Shown here piece by piece: positions 9,218-18,005 of a stretch of 64,000 nt of DNA (the stretch's first letter is position 1; every line of letters starts with the position of its first letter). Source of the DNA: Actinacidiphila yeochonensis CN732 (GTDB lineage Bacteria; Actinomycetota; Actinomycetes; Streptomycetales; Streptomycetaceae); contig NZ_JQNR01000003.1 in the NCBI RefSeq assembly GCF_000745345.1, forward strand, positions 124,001-188,000. The letters run 5' to 3'. A program made the position numbers and the translations under genes. The notes beneath the pieces were generated by a model. The model was given only the letters and a program-made list of their open reading frames with translations. It had not been told where the DNA came from and ran no database searches.

Positions 9218-10876
9218 TCAGCGGCCGCGCAGCTCGCGGTACTTGGCGACCAGCGCCGTGGTGGAGGCGTCCAGGCCGGGCACGTCGGCGCCCTCGGTCA
9301 GGGCCGGCTCGACCCGCTTGGCGAGCACCTTGCCGAGCTCCACGCCCCACTGGTCGAAGGAGTCGATGTTCCACACCGCGCCCTGCACGAAGACCTTGTG
9401 CTCGTAGAGGGCCACCAGCTGGCCGAGCACCGACGGGGTGAGCTCGCCGGCCAGGATGGTGGTGGTCGGGTGGTTGCCGTGGAAGGTGCGGTGCGCCACC
9501 TGCTCCTCGGCGACGCCCTCGGCCCGGACCTCCTCGGCGGTCTTGCCGAACGCCAGCGCCTGCGTCTGGGCGAAGAAGTTGGCCATCAGCAGGTCGTGCT
9601 GGCCGGCCAGCGCGCCGAGTTCGGCGACCGGCTTCGCGAAGCCCACGAAGTCGGCCGGCACCAGCTTGGTGCCCTGGTGGAGCAGCTGGTAGTAGGCGTG
9701 CTGGCCGTTGGTGCCGGGGGTGCCCCAGACCACGGGCCCGGTCTGCCAGCCGACGGGGTTGCCGTCGCGGTCCACCGACTTGCCGTTGGACTCCATGTCC
9801 AGCTGCTGGAGGTAGGCGGTGAAGCGGCTGAGGTAGTGGCTGTAGGGCAGGACGGCGTGCGCCTGGGCGTCGTGGAAGTTGCCGTACCAGATGCCGAGCA
9901 GGCCCATCAGCAGCGGCGCGTTCTGCTCCGGCGGCGCGGTGCGGAAGTGCTCGTCCACCAGGTGGAAGCCGGCCAGCATCTCGCGGAACGCCTCGGGCCC
10001 GATGGCCGTCATCAGCGACAGGCCGATGGCGGAGTCGAAGGAGTAGCGGCCGCCGACCCAGTCCCAGAACTCGAACATGTTCTGCGGGTCGATGCCGAAC
10101 TCGCCGACCTTCTCGGCGTTGGTGGACAGCGCCACGAAGTGCTTGGCGACGGCCTCCTGACCGGCCCCGAGCTGGCCGAGCAGCCACTGGCGGGCCGAGG
10201 TGGCGTTGGTGATCGTCTCGATCGTGGTGAACGTCTTGGACGCGATGATGAACAGCGTCTCGGCGGCGTCCAGGTCGCGGACCGCCTCGTGCAGGTCGGC
10301 GCCGTCGACGTTGGAGACGAAACGGACGGTCAGGGACCGGTCGGTGTAGGGGCGCAGCACCTCGTAGGCCATCGCCGGGCCGAGGTCGGAGCCGCCGATG
10401 CCGATGTTGACGATGTTGCGGATGCGCTTGCCGGTGTGGCCGGTCCACTCGCCGGAGCGGACGCGGTCGGCGAAGACCGTCATCTTGTAGAGCACCGAGT
10501 GGACGCCGGGCACCACGTTGGCGCCGTCCACGTCGACGGTCGCGGACTGCGGGGCACGCAGCGCCGTGTGCAGGACCGCGCGGTTCTCGGTGGTGTTGAT
10601 CCGGTCGCCGCGGAACATCGCGTCCCGCAGCTCGAACACCCCGGTGGCCGCGGCCAGATCGCGCAGCAGTCCCAGGGTCTCGTCGGTGACCAGGTGCTTG
10701 GAGTAGTCCAGGTGGAGGTCGCCCACCTGGACGGTGTAGCGGCCGGCCCGCTCGGGGTCGCCGGCGAACAGGTCACGCAGATGGGTGTCGGCCATCTCCT
10801 CGCGGTGCTTGGCGAGCGCGTTCCACTCGGGCCGCTGGTCAAGCCGGGGTGAGCCCTGGGCGTTCTTTTCGGACAT
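9218..10876 (-). CDS. pgi: Glucose-6-phosphate isomerase
   Basis: Interconverts glucose-6-phosphate and fructose-6-phosphate and so links the pentose-phosphate and glycolytic clusters on either side. It has 552 aa starting [20 protein letters not shown], with the full two-SIS-domain architecture. Visible signatures are [54 protein letters not shown] and [11 protein letters not shown]. The start at 10876 is supported by GAGGAGAAG seven bases upstream; the frame is open upstream but not conserved. It is transcribed alone and converges on pgl. Confidence 0.97.
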   Translation of the reverse strand: MSEKNAQGSPRLDQRPEWNALAKHREEMADTHLRDLFAGDPERAGRYTVQVGDLHLDYSKHLVTDETLGLLRDLAAATGVFELRDAMFRGDRINTTENRAVLHTALRAPQSATVDVDGANVVPGVHSVLYKMTVFADRVRSGEWTGHTGKRIRNIVNIGIGGSDLGPAMAYEVLRPYTDRSLTVRFVSNVDGADLHEAVRDLDAAETLFIIASKTFTTIETITNATSARQWLLGQLGAGQEAVAKHFVALSTNAEKVGEFGIDPQNMFEFWDWVGGRYSFDSAIGLSLMTAIGPEAFREMLAGFHLVDEHFRTAPPEQNAPLLMGLLGIWYGNFHDAQAHAVLPYSHYLSRFTAYLQQLDMESNGKSVDRDGNPVGWQTGPVVWGTPGTNGQHAYYQLLHQGTKLVPADFVGFAKPVAELGALAGQHDLLMANFFAQTQALAFGKTAEEVRAEGVAEEQVAHRTFHGNHPTTTILAGELTPSVLGQLVALYEHKVFVQGAVWNIDSFDQWGVELGKVLAKRVEPALTEGADVPGLDASTTALVAKYRELRGR

Positions 10877-11273
10877 CAGTCCACTTCTCCTCGTTCTCGC
10901 TGCGAGATCCAAACTAGTTGATGACCCGCCGCGACGAGATCCGGCTCCCGCTCGCGCCGCGCTGGCTTCCCCTGGGCGGCTGCGTTCCGTACCGGCCGAG
11001 CCACGCCGAGCGCCCACCACGGGCCCCGGCCTCGGAACCGACCGCACCCGCGCACGGCCGGGCAGCCGGGCGGGCGGGCAGCCGCAACCTCCAGCCACCC
11101 TCCCGGCCGTCCCCTGGCCTCCTGGCCGCCTCCCGCTGCCCGCGTCCGTGTCCGTGAGGTCGCCCGCGCGGCACCGCCGTCGGGCCGTCGGCCGGGCGGT
11201 GGTTCGAACGGGTTCACACGGGCTCACGCTCGTTCACCCGGGTTCGGACGGGCTCACGCGGGTACGCCTGCCG
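10877..11273. other. Intergenic region upstream of pgi, with short direct repeats
   Basis: No gene is supported. The pgi promoter must lie here. At 11205-11275 there are imperfect direct repeats; for example ACGGGCTCACGC occurs at 11218-11229 and 11248-11259, 30 bases apart, and related GGTTC blocks are interspersed. These sit just beyond the stop codon of the MFS gene. Their role is unknown. Confidence 0.4.
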
Positions 11274-12608
11274 TCACCCGTCGTGGTGCCGCACCACCCC
11301 GGGGACCGCAAGCGCCGCGACGGCACAGCCGAAGAGCGCCGCGGCCAGCAGGGCGGGCGTGTTGAACCCCCAGGCGGAGGCCGCCGAGCCGCCGAGCAGC
11401 GCGCCGAACGGCGCGCCGGCCACGGACAGGGTGCGGTTGGCCGCCGAGACGCGGCCCAGGAGCGCCTCGGGGGTGCGCTGCTGGGTGAGGGTGACCGTGC
11501 GGACGTTCCACACCGACCCGAGCGCGCCGAAGACGGCCATGGCCGCGACGGCGACCGCGGTCGACCGGACCGACCCCAGGACGACCAGGCAGCCCGCCTG
11601 GACCGAGAGGGTGACGGGCAGCACCCGGACCCCGCCGGCGGGGCCGCGTACCCGGCCCGCCAGGAGCCCGCCGGCGACGCTGCCGACGCCGTACGCGGTG
11701 ATCGCCGCCACGAATCCGCCGTGGCCGGCGTGCAGCCACCCGGTCATCTCCAGCACGAGGGTGGCCACCAGGGCGCCCACGCCCACGTTGGCGAGGGTGT
11801 TGGCGGCGCATATCGCGCGCAGCAGCCGGTCCTGCCACAGCACGCGTATGCCTTCGGCGATGTCGTGGCGCTGCCTGCGGCCGGACGGGCGGGGTGTCAG
11901 GCCCCGCCGCGGCCCGCCGTCCTCCTCGGCGCCCGCCCCGGCGGGGGTTCGCGGCAGCGTGGCGACGAGGACGGCGGCGACCGCGAAGGTGGCGGCGTCC
12001 AGTGCGAAGGGCGCGCCGGCGCCCAGGGTGAGCACGGCCGCGACCAGCGGCGCCCCGAGGAAGGTGCCGGCGACGGTCTGGCCGGTGCTGAGCCGGGCGT
12101 TGGCCGCCGCGAGCGCCGCCCGGGGCACGACCTCGGGCAGCAGGGCGGTGGCGGCGTTGTCGAAGAGCGTCTGAAGGGTGGTCAGCGCGAACGCGAGCGC
12201 CAGCAGCAGCCCGATCCCGGCCCGGTCCACCGCCACGGCCACCGCGAAGGCGCCGGTCAGCAGGGCGCGTACGGCGTCCACCGCGCGCATCGCGCGACGC
12301 CGGTCGATCCGGTCGGCGAGCGCGCCGCCGAGCAGCCCGAAGACGATCCAGGGGGCGTATCCGGCCGCCGTCACCAGCGACACCAGCAGCGGCGAGCGGG
12401 TCAGGGACGCTGCGAGCAGCGGCAGGGCGCCTCCCCGCAGCCCGTCCCCGAACCGGGAGACGACGGCCGCCGTCCACACCTGCCCGAAGCCGCCACGCCA
12501 GCGCGGAAGGGCGGAGACGGTCGCACCCGGCCTGGCGGCCGGACCGTCGGACCGCACCGGACCGGCGGACCCTGCCGGGCTCTCGGACCGGACGGCCTCC
12601 CTGCTCAT
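11274..12608 (-). CDS. MFS transporter, EntS-like exporter family
   Basis: A major facilitator superfamily protein of 444 aa with about twelve hydrophobic helices. The loop signature between helices 2 and 3 reads GGALADRIDRRRAMRAVD. The LLPEVVPRAALAAANARLSTGQ motif after helix 4 and PEALLGRVSAANRTL are typical of the EntS/multidrug-export branch (MFS_3). I choose the ATG at 12608 because GGAGGAGGGGG lies just upstream; an upstream start at 12668 exists but adds a Glu/Arg-rich leader. The substrate cannot be told from sequence. No regulator lies beside it, and it appears as a solitary accessory gene between pgi and the amino-sugar cluster. Confidence 0.85.
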   Translation of the reverse strand: MSREAVRSESPAGSAGPVRSDGPAARPGATVSALPRWRGGFGQVWTAAVVSRFGDGLRGGALPLLAASLTRSPLLVSLVTAAGYAPWIVFGLLGGALADRIDRRRAMRAVDAVRALLTGAFAVAVAVDRAGIGLLLALAFALTTLQTLFDNAATALLPEVVPRAALAAANARLSTGQTVAGTFLGAPLVAAVLTLGAGAPFALDAATFAVAAVLVATLPRTPAGAGAEEDGGPRRGLTPRPSGRRQRHDIAEGIRVLWQDRLLRAICAANTLANVGVGALVATLVLEMTGWLHAGHGGFVAAITAYGVGSVAGGLLAGRVRGPAGGVRVLPVTLSVQAGCLVVLGSVRSTAVAVAAMAVFGALGSVWNVRTVTLTQQRTPEALLGRVSAANRTLSVAGAPFGALLGGSAASAWGFNTPALLAAALFGCAVAALAVPGVVRHHDG

Positions 12609-12995
12609 CTCCCCCTCCTCCTCCCGGGCTTCGCCGGCGCGCACGGACCCAGGCGGCCGTCCGGCCACCCGAGGTGATCACGCGTACACGCTAGGCGAAC
12701 CCACTGACAATCCGCGCTGACCTGCGCTGACGCGGTGGAGGAGGCGATGGGTGGGAGGGGGCGTACGGTGCCTGCGGAGCCCGGGGCGCGGGCGGGCGCA
12801 CAGAACGGGGCCGCCGCGCGCGACCCCGGCGCGGCGGTGCGGTGCGGCGGCCCGGCGGCCCAGCGCGGCGGTCGCGGTCGGACGGTCGGGCGGGAGAGCC
12901 CGTCCGGCCGCAGGAGGGGCGCGGTCGGACGGGCCGCAGGGAAGTCCGGCGGGGGCGGCCGGGCCGCAGCCGGCCGGCCCCCGTTTCCGGGACGG
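12609..12995. other. Intergenic region between SIS gene and MFS gene
   Basis: I see no gene. Immediately after the SIS stop lies a hairpin (listed separately). The rest is GC-rich filler with many CGG triplets that produce long spurious frames on both strands. The MFS promoter is expected near 12610-12720, where TGCGCTGAC repeats (12715-12735) are visible. Confidence 0.35.
12951..12982 (-). terminator. GC-rich hairpin after the SIS gene
   Basis: The arms 12951-12962 and 12970-12982 are complementary over 12 bp with a single bulged base and a seven-base loop. It begins 13 bases downstream of the SIS stop on the minus strand. No T run follows, so it would be a typical streptomycete stem-only terminator. 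Confidence 0.6.
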
Positions 12996-13775
12996 TCAGA
13001 AGCCGCCGCGGTGGATGCGTCCGGCGTACCGCTCCTCCAGCACCGTGTTGCGCTCGTGGCCGCCGGGCAGGTTGGCGGACACGTACACCGGCGCCTCGTG
13101 GCCCTCGGCGACGAGCAGGCCGACCGACTCCGCGACCACCATCTGCACCAGCATCGCCGAGGTGATGGTGGAGACCCCGCACAGCGCGTTGCCGTCCGGC
13201 AGCGGCAGCAGCGCGTCGCCGCTGGGGGCGCAGTTGTCCAGGACCGCGTCGGCGATCTCGGCCAGCCGCCTGCCGCTGGGGTGGAGAGCGGGCACGGAGT
13301 TGGTGTGGGTCAGGGAGGTGAGGGCCACCAGGGGGTGACCGGCCTCCTTGACCAGGAGGGCCATGTCGACGATCGAGTTGTTCACGCCGGAGTTGGACAC
13401 GATGACGAAGAGGTCCTGCGGGCGCGGGGCGGCCAGTTCGTACAGCCGCTTGGCCAGGCCCGGGGTGCGCTCCAGCAGCGGGTCGGCGAGCGTGGCGCGG
13501 TCCTCGTCCCCGCGCAGCACGAGGTCGGCCAGGCCGATCCGGTTGGTGGGGATGTAGCCGCCGGCCCGGCCGACCACCTCCAGCACGGTGGCCTGCGAGT
13601 GGCCGGTACCGAAGCCGTGGATCACCCCGTCGGCGGCCACGCAGTCGGCGAAGAGGCGGGCGGCCGCCGCCACCGACTCCTTGTTCGCCGCGATCGCCCG
13701 CTCGACCGCCGCGCGGCCCTCGTCCGCGAACCGCGCCGCACTGATCCGTCCCTCGTCCTTGCCGCCCGCGCCCAT
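12996..13775 (-). CDS. SIS-domain sugar-phosphate-binding protein
   Basis: A 259-aa single SIS (sugar isomerase) domain protein. The phosphate-binding features are GVIHGFGTGHSQATVLE and FVIVSNSGVNNSIVDMA, with the serine-rich loop intact. A C-terminal helical segment includes STITSAMLVQMVVAESVGLL. Such proteins isomerise or cleave phosphorylated amino sugars; it is not a typical MurQ etherase, and the exact reaction is unknown. AAGGGG precedes the ATG at 13775. The neighbours are a BadF-type kinase and an RpiR regulator, which together suggest phosphorylation then isomerisation of an N-acetylated amino sugar (inference). No amidase, deacetylase or transporter accompanies it in this window. 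Confidence 0.85.
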   Translation of the reverse strand: MGAGGKDEGRISAARFADEGRAAVERAIAANKESVAAAARLFADCVAADGVIHGFGTGHSQATVLEVVGRAGGYIPTNRIGLADLVLRGDEDRATLADPLLERTPGLAKRLYELAAPRPQDLFVIVSNSGVNNSIVDMALLVKEAGHPLVALTSLTHTNSVPALHPSGRRLAEIADAVLDNCAPSGDALLPLPDGNALCGVSTITSAMLVQMVVAESVGLLVAEGHEAPVYVSANLPGGHERNTVLEERYAGRIHRGGF

Positions 13776-13814
13776 GCCCGCATCCCCTTCAGGTCGTCCT
13801 GGTGCCGGTGGAGA

Positions 13815-13863
13815 CTGGTTCGATCCACCAGTAATTCAGCGTGCTGATGAAACAATCCATCAC
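13815..13863. promoter_or_regulatory. Palindromic operator-like sites upstream of the SIS gene
   Basis: Two short inverted repeats lie in the AT-richer leader before the SIS gene: CTGGT-7-ACCAG at 13815-13831 and TGATG-8-CATCA at 13845-13862. They resemble regulator binding sites, and the only regulator nearby is the RpiR-family protein at 15267. The link to that regulator is inference. Confidence 0.4.
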
Positions 13864-13999
13864 GGGTCCGCGTCAAGGCCGTTCCCCCCGGCCTGCGGGC
13901 AGTCGGACCGGCCCGCCGCTGGTTCCGTCGGTGTCAGTCGGAGTGCCCCTCGGCGCGAGTCCGGGTGCCCGTCGGCACCAGTCAGTGCCGTCAGAGCCG

Positions 14000-15121
14000 T
14001 CAGAGCAGAGTGCAGGCCAGGGCGGCCGCCCCCTGGGAGCCGTCGGGGACGGCGAACACGCGCAGGCCGTGCCCGGCCAGCCGTTCGGTGACCCGGTCCA
14101 GCAGCGGCCCGCCGGGGGCGAGCAGTCCGCCGGTGGCGACCAGCGGGTCGCCCGGACGGGGGTCGAGCGAGCGGACGGTGCCGGCGAGCAGGTCGGCCGC
14201 GGTGTCCAGCAGGCCGGCGGCCACGGGATCGCCCTCGGCCGCCGCCTCCGCCACCGCCGTGCTGAGCGCGGCCAGCCGGACCGGCGGCAGCGCGTACGCG
14301 GCGGACACGATGGCCTCGCTGAGCCGGTGCCGCTCGGGGCCGCCGAGCCGGTCCAGCCCGTCGAGGCCGCCCTGGCCGCGCCCGTCCCGTCCCGGCTCGC
14401 CGCCCGGTACCGCCGGGGTGGCACCATCGCCGGGCTCCCCGCCGGGCTCCCCGGCGGCGAAGCGCTCGGGCAGGAAGTACCCGGCAACGCGCGGGACCAG
14501 CCCGGTCCACGGGCCACGGCCGTCCAGCGCTTCGAGGGCCGCCCGCACCCCGTGGTTGCCCAGCCAGTAGCCGCTGCCCTCGTCGCCGAGGAGCCAGCCG
14601 TGGCCGTCGGAGACGGCGGCCCGCCGGCGGTCGCCGATCCGGGCGGCGATGGCGCCGGTGCCGGCGATGAGCACCAGGCCGTCCGCCGGCGCGCCCGGCG
14701 CCGCTGCCAGCGCGACGTCGATGTCGCCGCCGGCCGCGACCGGCACGCCGGGGGCGCCGTGGGCGGCCAGCGCGGCCCGCAGGCAGTCCTGGGCCAGCTC
14801 CTCCCCGCGCTCGGGTCCCAGTCCCTGGGCCGCGCCGGCGAACCCGCCGTACGCCGCCGCCAGCCGCCCGCGCACTCCGGGGTCAGCCGCCTCGGCCTCG
14901 GCCAGGGCCTCGCCCACGGCCTCGGTGAGGTGCCGGGTCAGGTCGGCCCGGCAGACGCTCAGCGCGTTCCCGGGGCCGCCGCTGCCGCGGCCGAGGACCT
15001 CCCCCGCCTGCCAGGGTCCACCGGGCGCGGTCGGCCGCACCGCCTCCACCAGGCACGCCCGGCTGCGCGTACCGCCCGCGTCGACGCCGACCACCACGGG
15101 TCGGTTGTGTGTTTCATTCAT
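14000..15121 (-). CDS. BadF/BadG-type ATPase, N-acetylglucosamine kinase-like
   Basis: A 373-aa ASKHA-fold sugar kinase. Phosphate-1 motif: VVVGVDAGGTRSRACLVE at residues 9-26. Phosphate-2 motif: LVLIAGTGAIAARIG. The conserved DGHGWLLGDEGSGYWLGNHGV block is typical of eukaryotic-type NAGK and bacterial MurNAc/GlcNAc kinases. A Gly/Pro-rich insertion at about residues 222-259 (GGEPGDGATPAVPGGEPGRD) interrupts the second lobe. The ATG at 15121 is the only start that begins at the domain; Shine-Dalgarno complementarity is weak. It is divergent from the RpiR gene and followed by the SIS gene, so it probably feeds the same amino-sugar route. Confidence 0.85.
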   Translation of the reverse strand: MNETHNRPVVVGVDAGGTRSRACLVEAVRPTAPGGPWQAGEVLGRGSGGPGNALSVCRADLTRHLTEAVGEALAEAEAADPGVRGRLAAAYGGFAGAAQGLGPERGEELAQDCLRAALAAHGAPGVPVAAGGDIDVALAAAPGAPADGLVLIAGTGAIAARIGDRRRAAVSDGHGWLLGDEGSGYWLGNHGVRAALEALDGRGPWTGLVPRVAGYFLPERFAAGEPGGEPGDGATPAVPGGEPGRDGRGQGGLDGLDRLGGPERHRLSEAIVSAAYALPPVRLAALSTAVAEAAAEGDPVAAGLLDTAADLLAGTVRSLDPRPGDPLVATGGLLAPGGPLLDRVTERLAGHGLRVFAVPDGSQGAAALACTLL

Positions 15122-15266
15122 CGGGCAGCATGGTGGTTGATAGATTCGCCCGGGCACAAGTCCCGACCGCTCCGGACGGCCCCGCGCCGTCCCGACCGCT
15201 CCGATGACCCCCCGACAGCCGCCGACACGACGACCCGAGACAGCCGCCGCCCCGAAAGGAGCTGCC

Positions 15267-16196
15267 GTGATCACCGCCCTGATCCGTTCCGAACTCCCGC
15301 GGATGTCCGGCTCCCTGCGCCGGGTCGGTGAGACGGTGCTCGCCGACCCCGCGGCCGCCACGCACGGCTCGGCGGCCGAACTCGGCCGCCGCACCGGCAC
15401 CTCGCAGGCCACCGTGACGCGCTTCTGCCACGCACTCGGCCTGGAGTCGTACCAGCAGCTGCTGATCGGGCTGGCGCAGGAGATGGGCCGGGACCAGGCC
15501 GCCTCGCGCCCGACGGCGCTGGGGCCGAGGATCGGGCCCGACGACGACCTGGAGCACGTGATCGGCGTGGTCGCCGAGGCCGATCTGCGGGCCCTGCGGC
15601 ACACCGCCGACCGGCTGGACCGGGAGGCGCTGGAGCGGGCCGCCCAGGCCCTCGCCAGGGCCCGCCGGATCGACGTGTACGGGGTCGGGGGCTCCGGCGT
15701 CGTGGCCGAGGAGACGCAGGCGCGCCTGTTCGGGATCGGCTGCGCGGCTCAGGCCTGGACCGAGGTGCACGCGGCGGAGACGTCGGCCGCCCTGCTCACG
15801 CCCTCCGACGCGGTGGTGGCGGTCTCCCACTCCGGGACGACCCGGGAGGTCCTGGAACCCCTGCGGCTGGCCGCGGACCGGGGCGCGACCACGGTCGCCA
15901 TCACCGGCGACCCCCGCTCGCCGGTGGCGCAGGCCGCGGACGTCCGCCTGACGTCCTTCTCCGGCGAGACGAGCTTCCGCCGGGGGAACTTCGGCACCCG
16001 CCACTCGGTCCTGCTGATCGTCGACTGCCTCTACGCGCGGGTGGCCCAGCTCACCTACGAGCGGGCCACCGCCTCGATCGCGCTCACCGCGCACATCGCC
16101 GACGGCCACGCGGTCCGCGGCGGCCGGACGGGCCGCCCCGCGCGCGGCGTCCGCAACCGGGACGGCGGCTCGGAGGACCTCCGCGGCGACGGCTAG
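15267..16196 (+). CDS. MurR/RpiR-family transcriptional regulator
   Basis: A 309-aa regulator with an N-terminal RpiR helix-turn-helix (residues 1-75; the recognition helix includes GTSQATVTRFCHALGLESYQ) and a C-terminal SIS sensor domain (about 125-260, with DVYGVGGSGVVAEETQARL and AVVAVSHSGTTREVLEPL). Such proteins sense phosphorylated (amino) sugars. The GTG at 15267 is chosen because AAAGGAG lies six bases upstream. It is divergent from the kinase gene and probably controls it and the SIS gene. The C-terminal 40 residues are an Arg/Gly-rich tail. Confidence 0.9.
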   Translation: MITALIRSELPRMSGSLRRVGETVLADPAAATHGSAAELGRRTGTSQATVTRFCHALGLESYQQLLIGLAQEMGRDQAASRPTALGPRIGPDDDLEHVIGVVAEADLRALRHTADRLDREALERAAQALARARRIDVYGVGGSGVVAEETQARLFGIGCAAQAWTEVHAAETSAALLTPSDAVVAVSHSGTTREVLEPLRLAADRGATTVAITGDPRSPVAQAADVRLTSFSGETSFRRGNFGTRHSVLLIVDCLYARVAQLTYERATASIALTAHIADGHAVRGGRTGRPARGVRNRDGGSEDLRGDG

Positions 16197-16332
16197 GAGA
16201 TCCCGGCCGTCCAGCGCGCCCGGCGCGCCCGGAACGTCCGCGCGCGGGTCGCCCGGCGCGGCGGACGGCGGGCCCGCGGACGTCACGGCGCAGGACCGGC
16301 GCGGTGGGTGCGGCGGGGTGCCGTCGCCGGCG

Positions 16333-16668
16333 TCAGATCTCGCCGCGGAGCTTGGCCAGCGCCTCGGCGAGGATCGCCTCGCCGTCGGCGGCCGAACGCC
16401 GCTCGCGCACGTACGCCAGGTGCGTCTTGTACGGCTCGGTGCGCGGCGGTGCCGGCGGGTTCTCCTCGTCCTGCCCGGCCGGGAAGCCGCAGCGGGGGCA
16501 GTCCCAGGTCTCCGGGATCTGCGCGTCGCTGGCGAAGCTCGGCTGGGTCTCATGGCCGTTGGAGCACCAGAAGGAGATGCGCAGACGCGGGGCTGACTCG
16601 CCGCGCTCGGCCTCTCCCATCGGCCCCGCTCCGACCCGACTGCCACGGATCGCGTTGCCACTTGCCAC
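16333..16668 (-). CDS. RbpA-family RNA polymerase-binding protein
   Basis: RbpA proteins bind RNA polymerase holoenzyme and stimulate the principal sigma factor in actinobacteria. This 111-aa protein has the zinc-ribbon-like core C-x3-H-x17-C-x2-C (FWCSNGHETQPSF to WDCPRCG) and the conserved C-terminal block RTEPYKTHLAYVRERRS. It differs from the classical S. coelicolor RbpA (recalled, at another locus) in its N- and C-termini, so it may be the paralogue sometimes called RbpB; I leave the symbol blank. The GTG at 16668 is preceded by AGGGAG. It lies downstream of secG but has its own long leader, so it is probably transcribed independently. Confidence 0.85.
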   Translation of the reverse strand: MASGNAIRGSRVGAGPMGEAERGESAPRLRISFWCSNGHETQPSFASDAQIPETWDCPRCGFPAGQDEENPPAPPRTEPYKTHLAYVRERRSAADGEAILAEALAKLRGEI

Positions 16669-16960
16669 GGTCGTAACTCCCTGCGTGATGGTGCTGCGAG
16701 GTCGCCCTGGACGGAGACCGGTACGCCCCCGCGCCTTGCGGGATAGGGAACGGTATCCCAAGTCGCGCTCCCATCATAAGTCGCGGAACGCCCATGCCGT
16801 CGACGAGGCGTCAGTTCCCCCCGCACGAACGGCCGTCGCCCGTGGGCGCGTTCCGGACACCGCCGCGGAGCCCGGGCCTGAGGGTGTTCGCGGCCGACTC
16901 CCTTACGGAGGTGGGCTGTCGGGGTCCGGAAGGCCACAGCCGGGTCCAGTTGGAACCCGT

Positions 16961-17040
16961 CGCACCCCGTCGCACCCCGTCGGCCCCCGTCGGCCCCCGT
17001 CGGACCCGATCGGACACCACCGGACACGGTCGGCCACGGC
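16961..17040. repeat. 10-bp tandem repeat, eight units
   Basis: Eight consecutive decamers begin at 16961: CGCACCCCGT twice, CGGCCCCCGT twice, then the diverging CGGACCCGAT, CGGACACCAC, CGGACACGGT and CGGCCACGGC. The period equals about one helical turn. It lies 290-370 bases upstream of the rbpA-like start. It is probably slippage-generated; a DNA-bending or protein-docking role is only conjecture. Confidence 0.85.
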
Positions 17041-17255
17041 CGGCACGGTCACCCGCCGCGGCGGTTGCCGGATCCGTCGGGCAGGGCCGTCGACTTCCGC
17101 TCCGCCGCGCTCCGTTGGGAGCGGCACGGCGGAAGGGGCGGACGGCAGCGGGCGCGAGAGCGGGAACGCGCGCCGGCCGGCGGGGCGAGTAGCGGCGGCG
17201 GAGCCGCCGGCAGGAGGTCAGCGGCAGTCACGAACGCACATGCCCGGACATACCG

Positions 17256-17288
17256 GACGCCGCCGTCGGCTGGGCCGACGGCGGCGTC
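17256..17288 (-). terminator. Perfect 15-bp hairpin downstream of secG
   Basis: Arms 17256-17270 and 17274-17288 are perfectly complementary with a three-base TGG loop. It lies 83 bases beyond the secG stop on the minus strand and is the stronger of two successive hairpins there. Confidence 0.8.
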
Positions 17289-17334
17289 GTGGTTCCGGGC
17301 GGTGCCGAGAGGCGGGGCCCCGGGGTGGTGCCTG

Positions 17335-17358
17335 GCGCGGCCGGGCTTCCGGCCGCGC
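17335..17358 (-). terminator. 10-bp hairpin just after secG
   Basis: Arms 17335-17344 and 17349-17358 are perfectly complementary around a GCTT loop, 13 bases past the secG stop. With the hairpin at 17256-17288 it forms a tandem terminator. Confidence 0.7.
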
Positions 17359-17370
17359 GAGGGGCACCGG

Positions 17371-17607
17371 TCAGTTCTTGACCTTCATGATGATGCCGAG
17401 CGCGACGATGCACGCGAACCAGCACAGGCCCACGATCACGGTGATCCGGTCGAGGTTGCGCTCGGCCACCGAGGAACCGCCGACGGAGGACTGCATGCCG
17501 CCGCCGAACATGTCGGACAGGCCGCCGCCCTTGCCCTTGTGCATCAGCACGAGCAGCAGGAGCAGCAGGCTGAAGAGGATGAGGGCGATGGAGACCCCGA
17601 TGACCAC
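17371..17607 (-). CDS. secG: Preprotein translocase subunit SecG
   Basis: A small accessory subunit of the SecYEG channel, 78 aa. It has two transmembrane helices (residues 2-22, VIGVSIALILFSLLLLLLVL, and about 54-74, RITVIVGLCWFACIVALGI) joined by the conserved Gly-rich loop HKGKGGGLSDMFGGG. It starts at GTG 17607. It follows tpiA on the same strand, the usual glycolysis-secG arrangement of actinobacteria and firmicutes, but is separated from it by 398 bases containing hairpins, so it may be only partly cotranscribed. Confidence 0.95.
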   Translation of the reverse strand: MVIGVSIALILFSLLLLLLVLMHKGKGGGLSDMFGGGMQSSVGGSSVAERNLDRITVIVGLCWFACIVALGIIMKVKN

Positions 17608-18005
17608 GGCTGGACCAACTCTCTCGACTACGTCCCGACACCTGTCGCGACCCGATGTCTGACTACACCACGAAACCGTACGGCCGCGCTACGGCCGGTT
17701 TCGCGGGGCCGGCGCCGCACGGATCACGCGGCCCGGCCCCGCCAGGGTACTTCACAACCGTCCGGACATCACCGGTCCGGCGGGCCCGGTGATCAGCGGC
17801 GGACCGCCGTCCCGACCGGCCCCCGGCCGACGCGGGGCCGGCAGAGGACCGGCGACCGGCCGACGACCGGCCTCGGCCGCCCGAAGACGGGCCGAAGACG
17901 GGCCGAGAGCCGATCGAGGCCCACCAGAGGCCGGTCGCAGGACCGCTCCACCCGCGGGATCACCCGCCGGCCCGGCGGCCGGTCACCGGCCCCGGGACGG
18001 TGTGG
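17608..18005. other. Intergenic region between tpiA and secG
   Basis: No gene is supported. It contains two hairpins on the minus strand: 17703-17712 with 17733-17742 (10 bp) and 17671-17678 with 17696-17703 (8 bp), which would attenuate transcription from tpiA into secG. Upstream, 17780-17960 is a low-complexity stretch with repeated GACCGGC and a duplicated CCGAAGACGGG. Confidence 0.5.
17671..17742 (-). terminator. Double hairpin between tpiA and secG
   Basis: Two adjoining inverted repeats (17703-17712/17733-17742 and 17671-17678/17696-17703) share one base at their boundary, so they may be alternative or stacked structures. They lie about 265 bases after tpiA, immediately upstream of secG, and could reduce readthrough or form the secG leader. 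Confidence 0.5.

Larger units (their letters stand above)
16669..17370. other. Intergenic region between secG and rbpA-like gene
   Basis: About 700 bases without a supportable gene. It holds two hairpins just after secG, a 10-bp periodic tandem repeat (16961-17040), an inverted repeat GGGATA-8-TATCCC at 16740-16759, and a TATGAT box (minus strand, about 16773-16778) that may belong to the rbpA-like promoter. Long frames on the plus strand here are Arg/Pro-rich and look spurious. Confidence 0.5.

Noticed and set aside
13976..14010. Regulatory repeat of GTCAGAGCC-like units
   Set aside because: The short GTCAG repeats at the end of the kinase gene are brief and fit the GC-rich background.
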